The translations under genes and the position numbers were made by a program. A stretch of 64,000 nucleotides of DNA from Curtobacterium sp. VKM Ac-1395. Its GTDB lineage: Bacteria; Actinomycetota; Actinomycetes; Actinomycetales; Microbacteriaceae. The notes below the pieces were generated by a model. The model was not told the origin of the DNA. It searched no databases and was given only the letters and a program-made list of their open reading frames with translations. The number at the start of each line of letters is the position of its first letter. Position 1 is the stretch's first letter. The stretch covers positions 205,977-269,976 of the forward strand of contig NZ_JADKRX010000004.1 of the NCBI RefSeq assembly GCF_015350975.1, written 5' to 3'. This document shows positions 15,826 to 24,500 of the stretch, piece after piece.

Positions 15826-16374
15826 TCAGTCAGCTCGGGGCGCGTAGGTGCTCACGACGTTGCCGCGGCTCGTCACGGTGCTCTCGACCAGTCGGAGGCG
15901 CGTGGGCGGGTCGGTCGGTTCGAAGAGCTTCCGACCGCTGCCGGCGATCGCCGGGTGCACCATGAGCTGCAGTTCGTCGAGGAGCCCCGCGAAGAGCAGG
16001 CTGCGCACGAGCGTCACACTGCCGCAGACCGCGATGGCACCGCCGTCCCGCTCCTTGAGCTCCCGCACGAAGGCGTGCACGTCGCCGGTGATGCGGGAGC
16101 TGTTCTCCCACGTCAGGTCGTCGCCGAGCGTGGTCGAGGCCACGTGCTTCTCGATCGGGTTGATCCACTGGCCGAACGGGTCCTCGGGGTGGGCGGGCCA
16201 CCACTCAGACCACTCCGTGTAGCTGTTCCGCCCGAGGAGCACCGTGTCGGTCCGGGCCATGAAGGTCCCCATGCCCGCGCCGAGCTCGTCGTCGAAGCTG
16301 TCGTACTGGAACTTGAAGGGGTCCTGCACCACGCCGTCGACCGACGTGAACAGGCCCGCTGTCACCGTGCGCAT
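15826..16374 (-). CDS. Dihydrofolate reductase-like protein (RibD C-terminal domain)
   Basis: 182 residues of the RibD-C/DHFR-like fold: SVDGVVQDPFK at the start, GRNSYTEWSEWWP around 48-60 (the NADPH-binding region G-R-x-T-Y), and AVCGSVTLVRSLLFAGLLDEL, the conserved G-G-S-x-x-x-x-x-L helix. These small cytosolic reductases are common in actinobacteria; the substrate is normally unknown and most are not true folate reductases. TAACCT (minus strand, 16381-16386) ends six bases before the ATG, a leaderless arrangement. It is divergent from the alpha/beta hydrolase at 16463. Confidence 0.85.
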   Translation of the reverse strand: MRTVTAGLFTSVDGVVQDPFKFQYDSFDDELGAGMGTFMARTDTVLLGRNSYTEWSEWWPAHPEDPFGQWINPIEKHVASTTLGDDLTWENSSRITGDVHAFVRELKERDGGAIAVCGSVTLVRSLLFAGLLDELQLMVHPAIAGSGRKLFEPTDPPTRLRLVESTVTSRGNVVSTYAPRAD

Positions 16375-16462
16375 GACCGGAGGTTAGTGCGCCGGGCGCC
16401 GTCGCGACACCCCCGGGTCGTCCACCGGGCGACTGCGAGCCACGACTGCGTACTGTCGAGGT

Positions 16463-17236
16463 GTGCGCGCACTGGTGGAGACGGTCTCGGTGGACGGGAT
16501 GCCCGTCCGGCTCCGCACGATCGCGCCGGCCGGCCGACGGCACGACGCCCTCGAGCCGACCGTCGTCCTGGTGCACGGCATCGGGATGTCGCATCGCTCG
16601 TTCGGCCGGTCGCAGATCGCCCTGGCCCGGGAACACCGCACCATCACCGTCGACCTGCCCGGCTTCGGCGGCCTGCCCGGCACCGGACGCCGGCTCGAGA
16701 TCACCGAGCTCGCTGACCTCGTCATGCGGGCGGTCCGCTCCCGCGGCGTGCACGAGAGCATCCTGGTCGGCCAGTCGATGGGGGCGCAGGTCGTCGTCGA
16801 AGCCGCCATCCGCCATCCGGAGGAGGTCGACTCGGTCGTCCTCGTCGGACCGGTCATCGACGACCACCGGAGGACCCTGCTGCAGCAGGCGCTCTCGCTC
16901 GGGGTCGACGGGTTCTTCGAGACGGCGCGGATGAACGCCGTCCTCGTGACGGACTACCTCCGGAGCCTCCGCCAGTACCGCTGGCAGCTCCGGCCGATGA
17001 TGCGGTACCCGATGCGCGAGGCCGTCGGGCGGTTGCGCGTGCCGGTCCTCGTCGTGCGTGGGCACCGGGACCCCATCGCCAGGAGCGCCTGGACCGCGCG
17101 GCTCGCCCAGGTCGCCGAGCGCGGGGCGCTCGCCGAACTCCGGGGGGCGCACCACGTGCAGGAGCACGAGCCGGGCGCCTTCGCGGAGCTCGTCGACGAG
17201 TTCCGCCGGATGCAGGCGTTGGAGGCGACCCCATGA
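16463..17236 (+). CDS. Alpha/beta-fold hydrolase
   Basis: 257 residues. The alpha/beta hydrolase features are LVHGIGMSHRSF (~36-47, oxyanion hole), GQSMGAQVVVEAA (nucleophile Ser), RGHRDPIA (acid region) and GAHHVQEHEPGAFAEL (catalytic His). GTG at 16463 follows TACTGT (16451-16456) by six bases, the leaderless pattern. The stop overlaps the next hydrolase gene by four bases (ATGA), so the two hydrolases are made together. Substrate unknown; the family includes esterases, lipases and lactonases. Confidence 0.85.
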   Translation: MRALVETVSVDGMPVRLRTIAPAGRRHDALEPTVVLVHGIGMSHRSFGRSQIALAREHRTITVDLPGFGGLPGTGRRLEITELADLVMRAVRSRGVHESILVGQSMGAQVVVEAAIRHPEEVDSVVLVGPVIDDHRRTLLQQALSLGVDGFFETARMNAVLVTDYLRSLRQYRWQLRPMMRYPMREAVGRLRVPVLVVRGHRDPIARSAWTARLAQVAERGALAELRGAHHVQEHEPGAFAELVDEFRRMQALEATP

Positions 17237-17949
17237 GCGGCGGGCAGGTCCACGCGGCCCGGGCCGAGCCTCCTGTCCGGGTGGGACTGGTGCGACGGGC
17301 GTGGTGGGCGGTCCTCGACTGGTGCTACGCGATCCGCTGGCAGGTGCAGAGCTTCGGACCGACCACGGCCGACGACTACCGGGACGGTGACGGTCAGCCC
17401 GTCGTCGTGATCCCCGGGGTCTACGAGACCTGGCACTTCATGCGGCCGCTCATGGACGCCCTGCACGACCGGGGACACCCCGTGCACGTGCTCGCGTCGT
17501 TGCGGCACAACCTCCGGCCGGTCCCGATCTCCGCAGCAGAGGTGATGTCCTCCATCGAGGAGCTCGACCTGCGGAACGTGCTGCTCGTGACGCACAGCAA
17601 GGGCGGGTTGATCGGCAAGTACGCGATGGCGCACCTGGACCACGACGGGCGACTCGACCGGATGGTCGCGGTGTCCACCCCGTTCGGCGGTTCCGTCTAC
17701 GCGAACCTCGCGCCGGTGCCGCACCTACGCGCGTTCCGTGCGGCGGACCCGGTGCTCGCCGGGCTGGCGCGGGAGCTCGACGCGAACCGGCGGATCACGT
17801 CGGTGTACGGGGTGTTCGACACGCTCATCCCCGGGGGCAGCGCGCTCGCCGGGGCCACGAACGTGCGGGTGCCCGTCGGGGGCCACTTCCGGATCCTCGG
17901 CGACGCCCGGGCCCGCGACGCCGTGCTCGAGGCGGCCGCGCCGCGCTGA
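17233..17949 (+). CDS. Lipase-like alpha/beta hydrolase
   Basis: 238 residues, coupled to the preceding hydrolase by an ATGA overlap. The core matches the triacylglycerol lipase/PGAP1-like group: VVVIPGVYETWHFM (~57-70), VTHSKGGLIGKYAM (nucleophile Ser in H-S-K-G-G) and STPFGGSVYA. A hydrophobic segment around residues 24-35 may associate with the membrane. The first 20 residues include AEPPVR, encoded by CGAGCCTCCTGTCCG (17265-17279), a near copy of the right arm of repeat family A, so the N-terminal tail may have grown from a repeat. Catalytic His is probably in GGHFRILGD. Confidence 0.82.
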   Translation: MSGGQVHAARAEPPVRVGLVRRAWWAVLDWCYAIRWQVQSFGPTTADDYRDGDGQPVVVIPGVYETWHFMRPLMDALHDRGHPVHVLASLRHNLRPVPISAAEVMSSIEELDLRNVLLVTHSKGGLIGKYAMAHLDHDGRLDRMVAVSTPFGGSVYANLAPVPHLRAFRAADPVLAGLARELDANRRITSVYGVFDTLIPGGSALAGATNVRVPVGGHFRILGDARARDAVLEAAAPR

Positions 17950-17993
17950 CCCGCACGGGCTGGGGCGGCCTGTCCGTGAGCGAGCCGACGGCC

Positions 17994-18083
17994 CGGTGCG
18001 GGGTGGACCACCCCGTGCCCGGTCGTGGCGGCGCACCAGGTGTGGGAGCTCGCACCGGTCGAGCGACCGCGCACGGTGCGGGA
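17994..18083. repeat. Dispersed repeat family B
   Basis: GGTGCGGGGTGGACCACCCC, GTGCCCGGTCG, GGCGCACCAGGTGTGGGAG, CTCGCACCGG and GCGCACGGTGCGGG, between the converging lipase-like and LacI genes. It ends at the LacI stop codon. Confidence 0.7.
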
Positions 18084-19103
18084 TCAGCGCCGGGCGACGC
18101 TCGCGCGCTCGACGATCCGGTGCGGGATCACGACGGTCGACGGGGGAGCGTCGCGGTCCGCGATCCGTGCCGTCAGCAGGTCGAGGGCAGCGTCGGCGAA
18201 GGCCCGTCGGTCGAACGACACCGTGGTCAGGGCGGGGATCGCGAACGCCGCACCGTCGACGTCGTCGAACCCGACCACGCTCACCTGGTCCGGCACGCTG
18301 ATGCCCCGTGCCGCCAGGACGTGCAGCACGCCGAACGCGATCGAGTCCGTGAACGCGAAGACGGCGTCGGGCAGCGGGTGGGTGTCCAGCCAGACGCCGA
18401 AGGCCCCGGCTGCGTCGGCCGTCGACCACCCGGGGAGCGGCACCCGGAGCGCGGGGTCGGGGGTGAGGCCGGCGTCGCGCAGGGCGGCGTCGTGTCCGTT
18501 GACCCGCCGCTCGCTCGTGGCGGTGACCTGGGCGCCGTCAGCAGCGGGCTCCGGGGCGCCGACCACCGCGATCCGCCGGTGTCCGTGGTCGAGCAGGTAG
18601 GTCGTGACCTCGTGCGCTGCGGCACTGCTGTCGACGTGGACCTGGTCGACGTGCTCCGGCTCGACCTCGCCGATGACCACGGTCGGGGGCAGTCCGACGG
18701 TCGACGCGAGCACGCTCGCGCTGAGCGACACCGGGTTGAGGACCAGCCCGTCCACCAGGTGCGCCCGGGCACGGGACACGAGCTGCCGTTCCCGCTCGGG
18801 GTCGGCGGCGGTCTGGTCGAGCTGGACGACCCAGTCACGGTCGCGGGCGAGTTCCACGAACCACCGCGCGAGTTCGGCGGAGTAGGCACTGCTCATCTCG
18901 GGCAACGTCAGCGCGATCGCACCCGATCGGCCGTTGCGCAGTCCCCGGGCGGACAGGTTCGGGACGTAGTCGAGCTGCTCCAGCGCCTGCTCGACCCGCT
19001 CGCGGGTGTCGGGCCGCACGACGACGCCGCCGTTGATGACGTTGGAGACGGTCTTCGGGGAGACCCCGGCGAGGGCTGCCACGTCCCGCACGGTCGCTCG
19101 CAT
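18084..19103 (-). CDS. LacI-family transcriptional regulator
   Basis: 339 residues with an N-terminal LacI HTH, TVRDVAALAGVSPKTVSNVI (~4-23), the hinge region YVPNLSARGLRNGRSG (~46-61), and a periplasmic-binding-protein-like sugar domain to the C terminus. Members repress sugar uptake or hydrolase genes and release DNA when a sugar binds. TACGGT (minus strand, 19110-19115) lies six bases before the ATG. No transporter or hydrolase is adjacent; the only LacI-type operator I see in the window is at 3375-3392 before the GH31 gene, 15 kb away, so a link is possible but unproven. Confidence 0.9.
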   Translation of the reverse strand: MRATVRDVAALAGVSPKTVSNVINGGVVVRPDTRERVEQALEQLDYVPNLSARGLRNGRSGAIALTLPEMSSAYSAELARWFVELARDRDWVVQLDQTAADPERERQLVSRARAHLVDGLVLNPVSLSASVLASTVGLPPTVVIGEVEPEHVDQVHVDSSAAAHEVTTYLLDHGHRRIAVVGAPEPAADGAQVTATSERRVNGHDAALRDAGLTPDPALRVPLPGWSTADAAGAFGVWLDTHPLPDAVFAFTDSIAFGVLHVLAARGISVPDQVSVVGFDDVDGAAFAIPALTTVSFDRRAFADAALDLLTARIADRDAPPSTVVIPHRIVERASVARR

Positions 19104-19127
19104 GGAGCAACCGTAGCGCGGCGGTGG

Positions 19128-19859
19128 TCAGGGGCGGCGGTACCGGTGGACGTGCGTGACGTACGGCACCGGGACGGTCGCCCGTCCGGCGGTCTCGGGC
19201 GCTCCGTCGAGCAGGTCCTCGACCTGCCGCAGCAGCGCCCGGCGCTCGTCGTCCGGCATCACGATGACGTAGCTCCGCGAGGCGATCATGTCGAGGAAGT
19301 CGGCGCGCGACTGCTCGTTGACCCAGGCGAAGGTCTCGTGGGCACCGTCCGTGAAGGGCTCGCCCACGAACGGTCGGTCGTACTGCATGATCCGCGACTC
19401 CGGTCGCATGATCAGCGCGCCGAGGTCCGCCGACCAGGCGATGGACTCGTCCCGGATGTTCCACACCAGACCGAGGACTCCGCCCGGTCGGAGGATGCGC
19501 GCCGCTTCGAGCGCGCCCGCCGTCGGGTCGACCCAGTGCCACGACTGGGCGAAGGTCACGAGGTCCGCGCTGCCGTCCTCGAGCGGGACGGCCTCGCCGG
19601 TCCCCTCGAGCGCCCGAACGCCCGGCAGCACGTCGGTCAGCCGCGCTCGCATCGCGGCATCCGGATCGACCGCCACCACCTCCGCTGCCCGGGGGAGCAG
19701 TGTCCTGGTGAACTTGCCCGTCCCGGCGCCGACGTCGACTGCCAGCGTCACGGGATCCGGCGCGAGCCACTCCGCGACCGCCGAGGGGTAGCCGGGGCGT
19801 CCGCGCTCGTAGGCGTCGGCGGCGGCGCCGAACGAGCGTGCGTGCTGCTCGAAGGTCAT
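19128..19859 (-). CDS. Class I SAM-dependent methyltransferase
   Basis: 243 residues from ATG at 19859. Motif I VDVGAGTGKFTRTL (~42-55) binds S-adenosylmethionine, followed by VVAVDPDAAMRARL (motif post-I) and ILRPGGVLGLVW (motif III). The opening FEQHARSFGAAADAYERGRPGYP is typical of the methyltransferase-11/UbiE-like group. Substrate unknown. CAGGGT lies six bases before the start on the minus strand, a weaker form of the leaderless hexamer. It is divergent from the YbaK gene with a family A palindrome between, and runs in the same direction as LacI 24 bases away. Confidence 0.85.
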   Translation of the reverse strand: MTFEQHARSFGAAADAYERGRPGYPSAVAEWLAPDPVTLAVDVGAGTGKFTRTLLPRAAEVVAVDPDAAMRARLTDVLPGVRALEGTGEAVPLEDGSADLVTFAQSWHWVDPTAGALEAARILRPGGVLGLVWNIRDESIAWSADLGALIMRPESRIMQYDRPFVGEPFTDGAHETFAWVNEQSRADFLDMIASRSYVIVMPDDERRALLRQVEDLLDGAPETAGRATVPVPYVTHVHRYRRP

Positions 19860-19909
19860 GCGCCCACCCTGCCACGCGGTGTCGGTGGGCAGTGTGGCCG
19901 GCCCACTGC

Positions 19910-19953
19910 CGGACGGGAGGCTCGGGGCGGGCTGGTCCCGGGCCTCCCGTCCG
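19910..19953. repeat. Dispersed palindrome family A
   Basis: CGGACGGGAGGC at 19910-19921 and its complement at 19942-19953, with further pairing outside (CCACTGC / GGTGGC). It stands between two divergent genes, where a terminator is not expected. Confidence 0.85.
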
Positions 19954-20040
19954 GTGGCGGTGCGCCGACCCGGTCGGCTGCGACCAGTCGAGCCAGGCGG
20001 GCTGACCGGGCGATGTGGGCAGCACTCGTAGGGTGGGACG

Positions 20041-20586
20041 ATGCCGAGTCTGGAGCGTGTCCCTGCCCTGGTGGCCACCGGCTTCCTCGCGATCCCCGTC
20101 GCCGAAGCCCTGGTCCGCCTGCCCGCCGACGTCCTGAGCCGGATCCAGGCCGCACCGATCGACGCCACCCTGGCGGACACGGCAGCGTTCTCGGAGGCCT
20201 ACGGCTACCCGCTCGAGGGCGGCGCGAACTGCATCGTCGTGGTGGGCAAGCGCGGCGAGGACCTGACGTACGCGGCGTGCATCGTGCTGGCGTCGACGCG
20301 GCTCGACGTGAACCGCACCGTGAAGCAGCTGCTCGGGGCGCGGAAGGCGAGCTTCGCGCCGATGGACGACGCCGTCGCGATGACCGGCATGGAGCACGGT
20401 GGGATCACGCCGATCGGGTTGCCGTCCTCGTGGCCTGTCTACGTCGACTCCCGCGTGGCGGAGGTGCCCGAGGTCGTCATCGGTGCTGGCGTCCGCGGGG
20501 CGAAGCTGTTCCTGCCCGGGGCCGTCCTGGCCGGGCTGCCCCACGTCGAGGTCGTCGAGGGACTCGCGACCACGACGGCGGACTGA
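20041..20586 (+). CDS. YbaK/EbsC-family aminoacyl-tRNA deacylase-like protein
   Basis: 181 residues of the YbaK/ProX editing fold. The family core is NRTVKQLLGARKASFAPMDD (~91-110) with the conserved lysine, followed by GGITPIGLP (~120-128), the G-x-x-x-P-x-G-x-P loop. Such proteins hydrolyse misacylated tRNAs, typically Cys-tRNA-Pro or Ala-tRNA-Pro, as free-standing editing domains. TAGGGT at 20029-20034 ends six bases before the ATG, a leaderless layout. It converges on the deaminase gene with only 21 bases between. Confidence 0.85.
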   Translation: MPSLERVPALVATGFLAIPVAEALVRLPADVLSRIQAAPIDATLADTAAFSEAYGYPLEGGANCIVVVGKRGEDLTYAACIVLASTRLDVNRTVKQLLGARKASFAPMDDAVAMTGMEHGGITPIGLPSSWPVYVDSRVAEVPEVVIGAGVRGAKLFLPGAVLAGLPHVEVVEGLATTTAD

Positions 20587-20607
20587 CCGCACGACGGAGG
20601 GAGCGGT

Positions 20608-21090
20608 TCAGTCCTGGCGGGCTGACCACTCCCGGAACGGCAGCGTGGCGTCCTCGCTCGGCCCCTGCTCCGCACGCAGGGTGCGCTCGTCGACCGGCTT
20701 CGCGTACTCGTCGTAGAACGTGTCGAGGGTCATCAGGCGGTTGCCGTCCTCGTAGTGCTCCGACTCCTGCTCCCGCGACGCGGCGAACACGATCCGGTCC
20801 GGCTGGGCGTAGTACAGCGCACCGAGGCACATCGGGCACGGGTACGCGGTGACGTAGACGTCCGTGCCGGTGAAGTCGGTGATGCCCATCTCGGCGGCCA
20901 GTCGGATGGCGGAGATCTCAGCGTGCGCCGTCACGTCACCGGACTGCGCGACCTGGTTCGCGGCTTCCACCAGGACCTTGCCGTCGCGGACGACGAGGCA
21001 GGCGAAGGGCTTGCCGCCCTCGCGGACGTTCTGGACGGCGCGCTTCACGACGCGTTCGGTGAACCTGGTGTCGATCTCGGTGGTGCTCAT
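20608..21090 (-). CDS. Nucleoside/guanine deaminase-like protein (CMP/dCMP deaminase fold)
   Basis: 160 residues from ATG at 21090. The zinc site is complete: THAEISAIRLA (His and catalytic Glu, ~54-64) and PCPMCLGAL (two Cys). The C-terminal EYAKPVDERTLRAEQ matches guanine deaminase-type members (GuaD/TadA relatives) rather than tRNA-editing TadA. The likely reaction is deamination of guanine or a related base in purine salvage. CATCGT, a C-variant of the leaderless hexamer, ends seven bases before the start. The next gene on the strand, a VOC protein, starts upstream at 21532. Confidence 0.85.
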   Translation of the reverse strand: MSTTEIDTRFTERVVKRAVQNVREGGKPFACLVVRDGKVLVEAANQVAQSGDVTAHAEISAIRLAAEMGITDFTGTDVYVTAYPCPMCLGALYYAQPDRIVFAASREQESEHYEDGNRLMTLDTFYDEYAKPVDERTLRAEQGPSEDATLPFREWSARQD

Positions 21091-21148
21091 GCCAGCGACG
21101 ATGCCACCGAGGGCTGACCGGCCCGTGCGCGGCGGGGTACGGGCAAGG

Positions 21149-21532
21149 TCAGTCGGTCGGGTTGATGAGGCAGAAGGGGTGTCCGGCGGGGTCGAGGAAC
21201 ACACGGAAGCTCTCGATGCCGGCGTCGTCCTTCGCCACGCCGGTCGCCGTGGCGCCGATCGCGAGGACCGCGGCTTCGCCGACGTCGAGGTCGTCGACCC
21301 TGACGTCGATGTGCATCTGCTGCGGGACGTCCTGCCCGGGCCACTCGGGTGCCCGGTAGTGCTCGACCTGCTGGAACGCGAGCAGCGGGCGGCTGCCCTC
21401 GATCGGCAGCACGACCTCGGCCCAGTCCTCGTCGAAGACCACGACCTCGCCGCCGAGGAGCTCCGCGTAGAACCGGGCGAGGGCGCGGGTGTCTGCGCAG
21501 TCGAGGACGAGGACGTCGAAGGTGCCGATCAT
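21149..21532 (-). CDS. VOC-family (glyoxalase/dioxygenase fold) protein
   Basis: 127 residues of the vicinal-oxygen-chelate fold: two beta-alpha-beta-beta-beta units with FDVLVLDCADTRALARFYAELLG at the start (in the span ~4-27) and DPAGHPFCLI near the end. MHIDVRVDDLD carries the metal-ligand His of the second half. The family includes glyoxalases, fosfomycin-resistance enzymes and binding proteins; this one belongs to the common actinobacterial glyoxalase-like group with no assigned substrate. TATCCT (minus strand, 21540-21545) sits seven bases before the ATG at 21532, which supports this start. Confidence 0.85.
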   Translation of the reverse strand: MIGTFDVLVLDCADTRALARFYAELLGGEVVVFDEDWAEVVLPIEGSRPLLAFQQVEHYRAPEWPGQDVPQQMHIDVRVDDLDVGEAAVLAIGATATGVAKDDAGIESFRVFLDPAGHPFCLINPTD

Positions 21533-21549
21533 GCCGGTGAGGATAGTCC

Positions 21550-24500
21550 TCAGCTGCTGGCGGCGGACAGGGCCTTCGTGATCCGCTGCAGCGAGACCGT
21601 CTCGGCGGTGCCGAGCTCCTGCGCGAAGAGGCTCAGCCGGAACTCCTCGAGCATCCACCGGGCGTGGACGAGCTCCGGGTGTGCACCGGCGGCTGGCGGG
21701 AACGTGCCGCCCGCGTCCTCGTACCGACCGGTGGCGACCGAGACCTCGCGCATCCAGGTGGCGTCACGCCCGGGGTTCTGCAGGAGCTTCGTGACCCGGG
21801 CCTCGACGCCCTGCAGGTACACGCGGATCCGACGGAGGCGGTCGAGGCCGGCCACCGCGACGAAGCCCGGGAACACCAGGCGCTCGAGCTGCTGCCGCAT
21901 GTCGTTCAGCGCGGGGAGCAGCGCCATGGACGTCGCCTGCTTCATCGCGCGCTCGGCCTTCCGCTGGGCGGCGAGGACCGCGGCGACCTCCGACACCGCG
22001 GTGAACATCGTGTCGACGACCCCGGCGGACACAGAGTCGCGGACGGCCTCGAACGCGACGCGCGTGTAGAGCAGCCCGTCGGGGTGGGCGGCGCGGATGC
22101 CGGCATCGACCACCGCCGCGAGCACGTCGTCGAACAGCGCGGCCGTCGACGGGTACGGGCTGGCTGCGAGCGCGAGCTTCTCCTGTGACGTCAGGTGCGA
22201 CTGGATGTAGGACACCGGCGAGGGCACCGCGAGCATCACCAGACGACGGACACCGGCGGGCATCCGCACCGCCCGGTCGGCCGGGGTCGCCAGGAGCTGC
22301 ACGCCGACCGTGGCCTTCGGGCCGGAGCCTTCCTCGACCAGGGCGGGGTAGGCGCGGATCACGCCGCCCGCCTGCCTGGTGTCGAGCACCTCGGGCAGGT
22401 CGGTGTCGGGCCAGGCCACGAGCCCGGAGCGCTCGAGACGACCGGCGGGAGCGGCATCCGCCACCCGTGCGGCCCCGGACCGCCGGCCACCCTGCTGCGT
22501 TGCCCGCGCGACGCTCTCCTGGGTGCGGTCCTTGAGCTTGGTCTGCAGGGCCGACAGGTCCTTGCCGGCCTCGACCCGACGACCGCGCTCGTCGACGACG
22601 GCGTAGGTCGGCAGCAGGTGAGCGGGGACCCGCGTCATGTCGAAGTCCTGCTCGGTGACCGGCACGTACGTCATGCGCTGGATGGTCTTGGCGAGGGTGG
22701 CCCGGAAGCTCTCGGTCGGCGTGGTCGGGGCGTCGTCCGGGAGCTCGTCGACGATCTTCTCCGCCCAGTCCGCCGCAGGGACGACGTTCTTGCGGATCTG
22801 CTTCGGCAGGGCCTTGATCAGTGCGGTGACGAGCTCCTTCCGGAGCCCACGGACCTGCCAGTCGAAGCCCTCCTCGCGCATCCGGGGGAGCAGCGCGAGC
22901 GGGACCTGCACGCTGACGCCGTCGTCCTCGGCGCCGGGCTCGAAGCGGTACCGGACCGCCAGTCGGTTGTCGCCGGACCGCCACTGCGTGGGGTACTCGG
23001 TGTCGTCCTCGGCCGCGGAGGCAGCGGACTCGTCGAGCAGGTCCTCGCGCCGCATCGTCAGGAGGTCGGGTTGTTCCCGGCGCGTCCGGCGCCACCAGCC
23101 CTCGAAGTCGCGGGTGGTCGCGATCTCGGCCGGGATGCGGGCGTCGTAGTACTCGTAGACGGTCTCGTCGTCGAGCAGGATGTCGCGGCGACGCGTCCGT
23201 TCCTCGAGCTGTTCGAGTTCCTTGCGGAGCGTCCGGTTCGCGCGGTCGAAGGCCTGCTGCGAGTCCCACTCGCCCTCCACCAGGGCATGCCGGATGAAGA
23301 GCTCGCGGGAGTGCACGGGGTCGATGCGGGCGTACTGCACCCGTCGTCGCTGCACGATGGGCACGCCGAACAGGGTCACCCGCTCGTACGCGACCGCTGC
23401 CCCCTGCTTCTTCTCCCAGTGCGGTTCGCCGTAGGTGCGCTTGAGCAGGTCACCGGCGAGCTGTTCGGTCCACAGCGGGTCGATGCGCGCCGCCGTCCGG
23501 GCGAACAGCCGACTGGTCTCCACGAGCTCGGCGGCCATGACGGCGTCGGGCTGCTTCTTGGCGAGCACGCTGCCGGGGAACAGCACGAAGCGGGTGTTGC
23601 GGGAGCCGAGGTAGTCGCGCTTCTCGCGGTCGCGCAGCCCGATCTGGCTGAGGAGTCCCGCCAGGAGCGAGCGGTGGACGGCGTCGGGGTCGTCCCTGCG
23701 GTCGTTGTCCACGTGGACGCCGACCTGCTTGGCGGCGCGGGACAGCTGGCGGTACAGGTCCTGCCACTCGCGGATGCGGAGGTAGTTGAGGAACTCGGCC
23801 TTGCACAGCCGCCGGAAGGCGCTGGAGGACAGCTCGTCCTGCTTGTCCTGGATGTGGTTCCAGAGGCCGAGCAGGGTGAGGAAGTCGCTGGTCGGGTCGG
23901 CGAACCGCGCGTGCAGCTGGTCGGCGTGGGCGCGCTTCTCGAGCGGTCGTTCGCGCGGGTCCTGGATGCTCAGGGCCGAGACGATCGCGATGACTTCGCG
24001 TCCGACGCCCTGCTTGCCGGCTTCGAGCACCATCCGACCGAGGCGCGGGTCGATCGGCAGGCGGGTGAGCTGCCGTCCGGACTTCGTGATCGCGCCGCCG
24101 GCGTCCACCGCGCGGAGCTCGCGGAGCAGGTCGAGGCCGTCCTTGACGCCACGGGAGTCCGGCGGCTGCAGGAACGGGAAGGCCTCGATGTCGCCGAAGC
24201 CGAGGCTGATCATCTGCAGGATCACGGCGGCCAGGTTCGTCCGCAGGATCTCGGGGTCGGTGAACTCCGAGCGGCGGTCGAAGTCATCCTCCGAGTAGAG
24301 CCGGATCGCGATGCCCGCGCTGGTGCGTCCGGCGCGACCGGACCGCTGGTTCGCACTGGCCTGCGAGATGGCCTCGATCGGCAGCCGCTGGACCTTGGCG
24401 CGGGGGGAGTACCGGGAGATGCGGGCGGTGCCGGTGTCGATGACGTACTTGATGCCGGGGACGGTCAGCGAGGTCTCGGCGACGTTCGTGGCGAGCACCA

